From Oscillospiraceae bacterium (GTDB taxonomy: Bacteria; Bacillota; Clostridia; Oscillospirales; Ruminococcaceae), in the NCBI GenBank assembly GCA_017440425.1, contig JAFSHJ010000155.1:1-6626 (forward strand): 6,626 nt of DNA. Direction: 5' to 3'. Below, piece by piece: positions 1-4,721 of this stretch (the first letter of the stretch is position 1; each line of letters begins with the position of its first letter). Position numbers and translations under genes: made by a program. Below the pieces are notes generated by a model. The model was not told where the DNA came from, ran no database searches, and saw only the letters and a list, made by a program, of their open reading frames with translations.

Positions 1-1
1 C

Positions 2-55
2 CGTGAAGGCGGCCGTACTGTTGGTTCCGGCGTTGTTACTCAGATCAACGAGTAA
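2..55 (+). CDS. tuf: Elongation factor Tu, C-terminal end (partial)
   Basis: This is the last 17 codons of a gene entering from the left edge, ending in TAA at 53-55. The translation REGGRTVGSGVVTQINE is the conserved C-terminal tail of EF-Tu domain III, whose usual form is IREGGRTVGxGVV followed by a few variable residues. EF-Tu is the cytosolic GTPase that delivers aminoacyl-tRNA to the ribosome. A strong terminator follows about 30 bases after the stop, so tuf is the last gene of its operon. Only the tail is visible, but the motif is very distinctive and the frame is unambiguous. Confidence 0.93.
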   Translation, partial: REGGRTVGSGVVTQINE

Positions 56-85
56 TTTTAGCCATTGATCCTTGTGATTAACTTT

Positions 86-120
86 AACCCCCATACGCAC
101 TGCGTATGGGGGTTTTTGTT
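86..120 (+). terminator. Intrinsic terminator of tuf
   Basis: Positions 88-99 (five C then ATACGCA) are perfectly complementary to 101-112 (TGCGTAT then five G), extended by AA/TT at 86-87 and 113-114. In practice the tip opens to a loop of about five bases. A T-rich tract (113-120) follows at once. This is a classic Rho-independent terminator placed just after the tuf stop. Confidence 0.93.
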
Positions 121-135
121 TGCAAAGTTATCCAT

Positions 136-167
136 AAAAAAGCCATCAACAGTTGTTGATGGCTTTT
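136..167 (-). terminator. rsmI: Intrinsic terminator of rsmI
   Basis: AAAAGCCATCAAC at 138-150 pairs perfectly with GTTGATGGCTTTT at 155-167 around an AGTT loop. On the minus strand the hairpin starts 17 bases past the rsmI stop and runs into a T tract (complement of 136-141), so it terminates rsmI. On the plus strand it is followed only by TTTTGAATTATT, so it could act as a weak backup for tuf. The tuf and rsmI transcripts therefore converge on two separate hairpins. Confidence 0.88.
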
Positions 168-184
168 GAATTATTGTTTGTTGT

Positions 185-1066
185 TTAATCTTCATCTGCA
201 AGCATATCTTTAAGTCTTACACCTGCAGCAAACAGCTCTTTTTTAGAGTAAGCTCCGGATGCGGTGACTGCTGCAACAGCCTGCTTGATGCTGCAGTCAT
301 TTTTCAAAATATAGTCAAACAGAAGTGTTTCGGGCAGAGGTTTATCTTCTGCGGATTCTTCAATATCGGGAATTTCCATAACAATGCTGTATTCGCCTTT
401 TTTATGGTTGGGGTTGCCTTCAAGCTCTGCAAGCACTTCGGCAGGGGAGCCACGGTAGATGCGCTCGTGAAGTTTGGTCAAATCGTTGCAAACACAGAGC
501 TTGGCAGAGGGAATGGCCTCTGCAACAGATGCAACGGTAGAGGTTATGCGCATCGGAGATTCATAAAAAATAGCGGTTTTAACGCTGTCAGTAAGCATTT
601 TATCCCAAAGCTTTTTAATTTCACCGTTTTCCCTGGGAACAAAACCGTAAAATGCAAAGGAGGTGAGATCAAAGCCGGAGATGGATGCGGCAGAAATTGC
701 AGCGCAGGCACCGCACACTGCAACAACTTTTATTCCGGAGGCAGCGGCAGCTTCAACAAGAATGCAGCCGGGGTCGGAGATGCAGGGAGTGCCGGCATCG
801 GAGATGAGAGCAATATTCAGTCCGCTGTTAAGTTTATCCAGTAATTCCTCGACACGGGAGCGCTCGTTAAATTTGTGATATGATATAAGTTTGGCATCCA
901 CGCCAAGCTTGGAAAGCAGGGGATAGGAGGTGCGGGTATCTTCTGCCGCAATGATGTCGGCGGTTTTAAGGGTTTCTGCGGCACGAGGGGTTAGATCATC
1001 AAGGCAGCCGATAGGGGTAGCCACAACGTATAGGGTGCCTGCTATGCGGGAAATATCTGAAATCAT
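185..1066 (-). CDS. rsmI: 16S rRNA (cytidine-1402 2'-O)-methyltransferase RsmI
   Basis: RsmI uses S-adenosylmethionine to methylate the ribose of C1402 in the decoding centre of 16S rRNA, tuning initiation and fidelity in the cytosol. The protein is about 293 residues, usual for the family. Visible family motifs are GTLYVVATPIG (residues 10-20), AAEDTR (40-45), ISYHxxNE (61-68), ALISDAGTPCISDPG (86-100) and YGFVPR after the glycine-rich CGACAA segment (118-123), followed by a C-terminal helical tail. The reading frame can also open at TTG 1081, but I prefer ATG 1066: the promoter at 1101-1129 puts the transcript start near 1094, TTG 1081 has no Shine-Dalgarno, and GTLY would sit at the normal distance from Met1. 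The upstream AGGAG (1106-1110) overlaps the -10 box and is not in the mRNA. Two usually conserved positions differ: Asn to Cys in ATPIGN, and Pro to Cys in the PG-[PA]-[SC] loop. Confidence 0.94.
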   Translation of the reverse strand: MISDISRIAGTLYVVATPIGCLDDLTPRAAETLKTADIIAAEDTRTSYPLLSKLGVDAKLISYHKFNERSRVEELLDKLNSGLNIALISDAGTPCISDPGCILVEAAAASGIKVVAVCGACAAISAASISGFDLTSFAFYGFVPRENGEIKKLWDKMLTDSVKTAIFYESPMRITSTVASVAEAIPSAKLCVCNDLTKLHERIYRGSPAEVLAELEGNPNHKKGEYSIVMEIPDIEESAEDKPLPETLLFDYILKNDCSIKQAVAAVTASGAYSKKELFAAGVRLKDMLADED

Positions 1067-1070
1067 ATAC

Positions 1071-1091
1071 TCAACATCCAATCCAAAACAT
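1071..1091 (-). other. Possible six-codon upstream ORF before rsmI
   Basis: Reading leftward, ATG at 1091-1089 opens MFWIGC and stops at TGA 1073-1071, four bases before the rsmI ATG at 1066. With the predicted transcript start near 1094 this ATG would lie only about three bases from the 5' end, so the message would be nearly leaderless at this point. The small ORF could load ribosomes for the poorly preceded rsmI start, or it could be chance. Position and frame are seen; function is inference. Confidence 0.2.
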
Positions 1092-1100
1092 TATATAAAT

Positions 1101-1129
1101 ATTATCTCCTCAAATCTCGTTATTGTCAA
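1101..1129 (-). promoter_or_regulatory. Sigma-A promoter of rsmI
   Basis: On the minus strand, TTGACA (1129-1124) is followed after exactly 17 bases by GATAAT (1106-1101). The -35 is perfect and the -10 matches five of six bases. The predicted start of transcription is near 1094, giving a leader of about 28 bases to the rsmI ATG. The promoter is divergent from the one at 1181-1209, with about 50 bases between the two -35 boxes. Confidence 0.8.
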
Positions 1130-1180
1130 GCATAAAAAGCAGGCGGTTGAAAAATATAACCCGCAAAATCAATTTTAATA

Positions 1181-1209
1181 TTGCAAACAACAGATAAATA
1201 TAGTATAAT
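1181..1209 (+). promoter_or_regulatory. Sigma-A promoter of the isomerase-like gene
   Basis: TTGCAA (1181-1186, four of six) and a perfect TATAAT (1204-1209) are separated by 17 bases. Transcription would start near 1216, which places the cre-like operator at 1226-1239 just downstream of the start and upstream of the ribosome binding site. Confidence 0.72.
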
Positions 1210-1225
1210 ATTATCAACAACACAA

Positions 1226-1239
1226 TGTAAACGATTACA
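1226..1239 (+). promoter_or_regulatory. cre-type operator (CcpA/LacI-family site)
   Basis: TGTAAACGATTACA fits every position of the catabolite-responsive element consensus TGWAANCGNTNWCA, including the central CG and the inverted TGTAA/TTACA arms. It lies about 10 to 24 bases downstream of the predicted transcription start, a position where bound CcpA or another LacI-family repressor would block the promoter or act as a roadblock. This suggests that the downstream gene is repressed when preferred sugars are present. Whether CcpA itself or a dedicated LacI-family protein binds cannot be told from the site alone. Confidence 0.75.
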
Positions 1240-1261
1240 CGATGTGATAGGAGGCAGCAAA

Positions 1262-2164
1262 ATGGAAAATATTAATAATTTGAATGATATCAGAATAGGT
1301 GTAATAGTTGGCGCGGATAACGCACTTAAAGTTATTCCTCAGCTTATTCCTTACGGCTTTGAAAGCTTCGAGATCACATTTGGCAGCAGCTGTGAGGGCT
1401 ACGATCTTCGTGAATACGGCAAACACGTGCAGGAGATAATCGGGGAGAATGACTGCGTAATATCCTGCCTTGGTCTTTATAGTGATCCGCTGAGTGAGAC
1501 AGCAGAGGGCGAAGCGGTTATCAAATGTTGGGAGAATCTGATAGATAACGTTGATGCTTTCGGTTCCAATATTATTGCCGGATTTACCGGAAGATTGGCA
1601 GATATGCCCGTCGATAAGTCTATTGGCAGATACAAAACCGTTTTTGGAGAGCTTGCAAAGCGTGCAGAGGACAAGGGCGTTAAAATTGCCTTTGAAAACT
1701 GCGATTGCGGCGGAAACTGGAACAGAGGCGGTGTAAACATTGCTTTTTGTGAGCGCGCATGGGAAATGATGTTTGATGTGCTGCCAAATGAAAATATAGG
1801 TCTTCAGTGGGAGCCCTGCCACCATATGGTACAGCTTGTGGATCCCATTCCGCAGCTGAAAAGATGGGTCAATAAGATAATTTGTCTCCACGGAAAAGAT
1901 GCTACGATCGATTGGAATATCGTCAACAGCCGCGGAATTTCCTGCGGAGAAACCTTTGCATGGCACCGCACTCCCGGATTTGGTGACAGCAACTGGACTA
2001 ATATAATTTCCATCCTTCGTATGAACGGATTCAAAGGCAGCATTGATATAGAAGGTTTCCACGATCCCGTTTACAAAGGTGAGTTGGAATATACCGGTCA
2101 GGTCTATGCCCTTAACTATCTGAAAAAGTGCAAGGGTGGAGAGTTTGTTAAAATTGAGCTTTAA
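1262..2164 (+). CDS. Sugar phosphate isomerase/epimerase-like TIM-barrel protein
   Basis: A 300-residue protein of the xylose isomerase-like TIM-barrel superfamily (AP endonuclease family 2 fold). Members isomerise or epimerise sugars, sugar phosphates or cyclitols with a divalent metal in the cytosol. Candidate metal ligands sit on the expected strands: E145 (AFENCD), E184/H187 (WEPCHH, where DPSH is more usual), H210 (LHGKD) and E264 (DIEGFHDP). The family motif RTPGFGDxNW is at 236-244. The start is ATG 1262, preceded by AGGAGG (1249-1254) with seven bases spacing; the frame is open further upstream, but those starts fall in the promoter. It has its own promoter and cre-type operator, which fits carbohydrate catabolism. 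The substrate cannot be named: no kinase, dehydrogenase or sugar transporter is adjacent. No terminator is visible before the thiT leader. Confidence 0.85.
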   Translation: MENINNLNDIRIGVIVGADNALKVIPQLIPYGFESFEITFGSSCEGYDLREYGKHVQEIIGENDCVISCLGLYSDPLSETAEGEAVIKCWENLIDNVDAFGSNIIAGFTGRLADMPVDKSIGRYKTVFGELAKRAEDKGVKIAFENCDCGGNWNRGGVNIAFCERAWEMMFDVLPNENIGLQWEPCHHMVQLVDPIPQLKRWVNKIICLHGKDATIDWNIVNSRGISCGETFAWHRTPGFGDSNWTNIISILRMNGFKGSIDIEGFHDPVYKGELEYTGQVYALNYLKKCKGGEFVKIEL

Positions 2165-2200
2165 GTCTGCTTATCAAACAGGTATCATTGCAAAAAAGTG

Positions 2201-2229
2201 TTGACACATAAAAAACAGAGTGATATAAT
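2201..2229 (+). promoter_or_regulatory. Consensus sigma-A promoter of thiT
   Basis: TTGACA (2201-2206) and TATAAT (2224-2229) with a 17-base spacer: both boxes match the consensus exactly. Transcription should start near 2236, giving a leader of about 200 bases that holds the TPP riboswitch and terminator. Such a strong promoter suits a gene controlled mainly by premature termination. Confidence 0.9.
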
Positions 2230-2250
2230 ATACAAGAACCGCACAATATA

Positions 2251-2350
2251 ATAAACAGGGGCGCTGAGTACAACTCGGCTGTGATGTGGAATAAAGGTTT
2301 TCACGGTCCCTTATGACCTGATATGGGTAATGCCAACGTAGGGAGTTTAT
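2251..2350 (+). ncRNA. TPP riboswitch (THI element) aptamer
   Basis: The 3' half carries the THI-box signature GACCTGAT ... GGGTAATGCCAACGTAGGG at 2315-2343. The expected helices can be drawn: P1 ATAAAC/GTTTAT (2251-2256 with 2345-2350), P2 AGGGGC/GGTCCCT (2257-2262 with 2306-2311), P3 CTGAGT/ACTCGG (2264-2269 with 2273-2278) on a three-base loop, optional P3a (2279-2284 with 2301-2306, sharing its base with P2), P4 CCT/AGG (2317-2319 with 2340-2342) and P5 TGG/CCA (2324-2326 with 2333-2335). The pyrimidine-binding motif, normally CUGAGA, reads CUGUGA (2279-2284), and CCAGCG reads CCAACG. Thiamin pyrophosphate binding should favour the terminator at 2377-2412 and shut off thiT. The thiamin transporter downstream supports the call. 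Confidence 0.94.
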
Positions 2351-2376
2351 ATAGCACAGATAAAAGCTATAATGAC

Positions 2377-2412
2377 AAATACCGCACTACCGTAAAGGGT
2401 GCGGTATTTTTT
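2377..2412 (+). terminator. Riboswitch-controlled intrinsic terminator
   Basis: ATACCGCAC (2379-2387) pairs with GTGCGGTAT (2399-2407), lengthened by AA/TT, around an 11-base loop and followed by six T (2407-2412). It lies between the TPP aptamer and the thiT ribosome binding site, so it is the OFF-state element. A competing hairpin TATAGC/GCTATA (2350-2355 with 2366-2371) overlaps the last base of P1. I could not identify a convincing conventional antiterminator that pairs with the 5' strand. Confidence 0.9.
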
Positions 2413-2434
2413 ATTTATAGTGGGAGATGGCAAA

Positions 2435-3031
2435 ATGGAAAAAGGTTTTTCCAAAACACGCATTCTTGTTGAATGTGCAATTATGATTGCCGTTGCAACC
2501 GTGCTTTCATCCATCGGAAAGATATACGAAGCACCTTTGGGCGGCTCGGTGACCTTGGCTTCAATGGCACCGATGATTATCATTTCCTATCGCCACGGAA
2601 TCAAGTGGGGAGTGGAAGCTGCACTACTGTATTCACTCATTCAGCTTATGCTTGGTCTGGGATCGGTGGCATATGTTCCAACAGCAATTGGTATTGTTTT
2701 GTGTGTGCTGCTGGACTATGTGATAGCATTTACATTGATAGGTTTTTGTGGAATATTCAAAAAGCCTATCAAAAATGAATATGTGTCAGTAACCGTGGGA
2801 ACGGTGGCTGCTTGTTTAGGTCGCTTTGTCTGCCATCTTTTAAGCGGTGCTGTGGTTTGGTATGAGATAACCAAAGAGGGACAGTGGAATGAGTTGGTAA
2901 ACCGCGTAGGAATGTGGACGTATTCACTGATATACAACGCACAATATATGGTTCCGGAGACAATAATCACTGTCATTGCAACTCCGCTCATATATATGGT
3001 GATGAAACAAATCGGAAAAAACAGAAGATGA
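2435..3031 (+). CDS. thiT: Thiamin-specific ECF transporter S component ThiT
   Basis: ThiT is the membrane protein that binds thiamin with high affinity and works with a shared ECF module (two ATPases and EcfT, not in this window) to import it. The product is 198 residues, mostly hydrophobic, with six predicted membrane segments, as in the family. A15xxxA19 in the first segment matches the AxxxA motif that S components use to dock on EcfT. H134, W142, Y163 and N168 have the same spacing as the thiamin-binding H125, W133, Y146 and N151 that I recall for Lactococcus lactis ThiT; D94-Y95 falls near the position of its E84. The start is ATG 2435, eight bases after GGGAG (2422-2426); the frame is open upstream, but only into the terminator. 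The TPP riboswitch independently supports thiamin as substrate. A few charged residues (GKNRR) end the protein. Confidence 0.94.
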   Translation: MEKGFSKTRILVECAIMIAVATVLSSIGKIYEAPLGGSVTLASMAPMIIISYRHGIKWGVEAALLYSLIQLMLGLGSVAYVPTAIGIVLCVLLDYVIAFTLIGFCGIFKKPIKNEYVSVTVGTVAACLGRFVCHLLSGAVVWYEITKEGQWNELVNRVGMWTYSLIYNAQYMVPETIITVIATPLIYMVMKQIGKNRR

Positions 3032-3040
3032 AGAGTTTGA

Positions 3041-3080
3041 GTGCCGCATTGCCGCAAGGTGATGTGGCATTTGCTTGTTT
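3041..3080 (+). terminator. Probable terminator of thiT
   Basis: Starting 10 bases after the thiT stop, 3041-3053 pairs with 3058-3070 over 13 consecutive base pairs (a few G-T) closed by a GCAA tetraloop (3054-3057). The following tract TTTGCTTGTTT is T-rich but interrupted, so termination may be incomplete. The hairpin could also protect the 3' end of the mRNA. Confidence 0.7.
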
Positions 3081-3177
3081 AAAGCGGTTTATTGTGTGAA
3101 TTTTGAGTATTATATAGAAAAATGCATAAAATTAAGTTTTTATAAAAGTTTTTCTTCCTTTTTTGAGTTAAATGGTT

Positions 3178-3183
3178 TATAAT
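3178..3183 (+). promoter_or_regulatory. Possible -10 box for the GntP-family permease gene
   Basis: A perfect TATAAT lies 54 bases upstream of the permease start, in an AT-rich leader (3081-3237) that follows the thiT terminator. The matching -35 position (3155-3160, TTCCTT) is poor, so the promoter may need an activator, or the call may be wrong given the base composition. Confidence 0.4.
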
Positions 3184-3237
3184 ATAAATGTTGTGCATTT
3201 TTGGGTTTATATTATTGAAAAAGAGAGGAAGAGATTT

Positions 3238-4590
3238 ATGTCACCTGTTATTTCTTTGGCAGGAATCGTCATCGGCTTGATACTCTTAATGTATCTTGCG
3301 TATAAGGGTCATTCTATAATATGGGTAGCTCCTGTTTGCGCAGTTGTTGTTGCAGTAATGGGCGGTCTTTCCATTTTGGATTCTTATCTCGGTGACTACA
3401 TCGAAGGTGTTGCAGAGTACATAGTTTTGTGGTTCCCGGCATTTTTCCTTGGTGCTGTTTACGGCAAGCTGATGGATATGACAGGCTCCGCACGTTCACT
3501 TGCAGGTAAAATAGTGGATATCATCGGACCGAAATTTGCGGTTGCAGCAGTTGTTATCCCTTGTATGCTTATGACCTACGGCGGAATTTCGCTGTTTGTT
3601 GTTGTTTTTGTGGTTTATCCCATGGGATATGCGATCTACCGTGCAGCAAACCTGCCGCGCACATTGCTTCCCTCGGCTATTGCATTCGGTGCTTTCGGCA
3701 TCACAATGACAGCTGTTCCCGGTACTCCCCAGATCCAGAATATTATCCCCACCGAGTATTACGGCACCACCGCAACAGCAGCACCGCTGATGAGTATTGT
3801 TGCAGTGATCGCTATTGGTGTTCCCGGATATATCTATCTTGAATGGCGTGCACGTCAGGCAAGAAAGCAGGGACTTCAGTTCGAGGAAGATCCCAAATAT
3901 AAAGATAATTTTGCAGATAAAGCAATAACCCTGCCCAAGTGGCATTGGCTCTGCGGTCTGATTCCGCTCATTGTTGTTGTTCTGATGCTCAATGTTCTCC
4001 CCGGAATTCTTGAAAAAGCAGGTATGGCAGAGTGGTCTTCCAGCCAGGCAATCGTTGTGGCTCTCTTTGCCGGAATCATTGTAACCTGCATTATGAACAT
4101 AAAGCAGCTTAAAATTTTGCTTCCCGCAATCAGCGAAGGCGCAAACGGCTCCTTGCTGGCAATTATGAACACAGCCTGCGCAGTAGGATTTGGCTCTGTT
4201 GTAAAGGTAGTTCCCGGATTTGCACTCCTTAAAACCGCAATGCTCAATATGCCCGGCTCCATTCTTTTCTCCGAGGCTGTGGCTGTTAACGTTCTTGCAG
4301 GTGCAACCGGTTCCGCATCCGGCGGTATGTCCATTGCTCTTGCGGCACTTGGTCAGCAGTATCTCGAAAAGGCAAATGCTATCGGTCTCAATCCGGAGTA
4401 TCTCCACAGAATAGCAGCCATCGCATCCGGCGGATTGGATTCTCTGCCTCACAACGGCGCAATTCTCACCCTTTTTGCAGTTTCCAACTGCACACACAAA
4501 GAGTCCTATAAAGATCTCTGCGTAGTTGTTTGCGTCATTCCCGTTGTGGTGTCTTTGATCCTCGCTTTGGTATGGGGACTCTTCATCTGA
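3238..4590 (+). CDS. GntP-family permease (gluconate/organic acid symporter type)
   Basis: A 450-residue, very hydrophobic inner-membrane protein with about 11 to 12 membrane segments beginning at residue 4, the normal size for the GntP family. Members import gluconate, other sugar acids, 3-hydroxybutyrate or related organic acids with protons. Family-like segments include MTYGGIS (112-118) leading into FVVVFVVYPMGY, the AVPGTPQIQN loop (159-168), and SGGLDSLPHNGA (397-408) followed by NCTHKESYKD near the C-terminus. The start is ATG 3238, with AGGA at 3226-3229 and eight bases spacing; the in-frame ATG at 3172 lies upstream of the likely -10 box. It is a single-gene unit closed by a strong terminator. 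No neighbouring kinase or dehydratase points to the substrate, so gluconate is not assured; the overall look resembles 3-hydroxybutyrate or citrate-type branches as much as true gluconate permeases. Confidence 0.85.
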   Translation: MSPVISLAGIVIGLILLMYLAYKGHSIIWVAPVCAVVVAVMGGLSILDSYLGDYIEGVAEYIVLWFPAFFLGAVYGKLMDMTGSARSLAGKIVDIIGPKFAVAAVVIPCMLMTYGGISLFVVVFVVYPMGYAIYRAANLPRTLLPSAIAFGAFGITMTAVPGTPQIQNIIPTEYYGTTATAAPLMSIVAVIAIGVPGYIYLEWRARQARKQGLQFEEDPKYKDNFADKAITLPKWHWLCGLIPLIVVVLMLNVLPGILEKAGMAEWSSSQAIVVALFAGIIVTCIMNIKQLKILLPAISEGANGSLLAIMNTACAVGFGSVVKVVPGFALLKTAMLNMPGSILFSEAVAVNVLAGATGSASGGMSIALAALGQQYLEKANAIGLNPEYLHRIAAIASGGLDSLPHNGAILTLFAVSNCTHKESYKDLCVVVCVIPVVVSLILALVWGLFI

Positions 4591-4606
4591 TAATATCAAA
4601 CAATAT

Positions 4607-4647
4607 AAAACTCTATCCTCAATTTGTCAGGATAGAGTTTTGTTTTT
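4607..4647 (+). terminator. Intrinsic terminator of the GntP-family permease gene
   Basis: AAAACTCTATCCT (4607-4619) pairs perfectly with AGGATAGAGTTTT (4629-4641) around a nine-base loop and runs into TTTTGTTTTT (4638-4647). It begins 16 bases after the stop codon and isolates the permease from the next gene. Confidence 0.94.
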
Positions 4648-4679
4648 ATAAAAAAAGGGTATGAAAAAGCAAAGAAATG

Positions 4680-4688
4680 TGGTAGAAT
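4680..4688 (+). promoter_or_regulatory. Extended -10 promoter of the RACo-like gene
   Basis: TGGTAGAAT combines the TGn extension with TAGAAT (five of six to TATAAT). No good -35 is present at the usual distance, which is tolerated by extended -10 promoters. It lies after the permease terminator and about 34 bases before the next start codon. Confidence 0.55.
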
Positions 4689-4721
4689 ATAAAATATCAC
4701 AGATGCGAAGGAGAGCTCATT

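Noticed and set aside
136..167. A small RNA or riboswitch in the tuf-rsmI gap
   Set aside because: The two hairpins there are fully explained as the terminators of two convergent genes.
1181..1261. N-terminal extension of the isomerase-like gene starting at TTG 1181
   Set aside because: The extension would be encoded by the promoter and cre-type operator; ATG 1262 has a perfect AGGAGG at seven bases.
1235..2062. A 275-codon minus-strand open frame opposite the isomerase-like gene
   Set aside because: No family resemblance, no Shine-Dalgarno, and it would run into the operator and promoter region of the plus-strand gene.
2247..2252. A second TATAAT in the thiT leader
   Set aside because: No -35 at the proper distance, and a start from it would fall inside P2 and destroy the aptamer; the consensus promoter at 2201-2229 explains the unit.
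2368..2373. TATAAT between the aptamer and the terminator, which could give riboswitch-independent thiT transcription
   Set aside because: The expected -35 position reads GTTTAT, a poor match, and the area is AT-rich; I could not support a promoter here.
3172..3237. An earlier in-frame ATG giving the permease 22 extra residues
   Set aside because: It lies just upstream of the likely -10 box and lacks a ribosome binding site, while ATG 3238 has a well-spaced AGGA and begins at the normal family N-terminus.
3496..4599. A 367-codon open frame on the minus strand opposite the permease gene
   Set aside because: Its product is rich in Cys, Asn and His with no recognisable domain and it lies wholly antisense to a clear membrane protein; it is a by-product of the codon pattern of the real gene.
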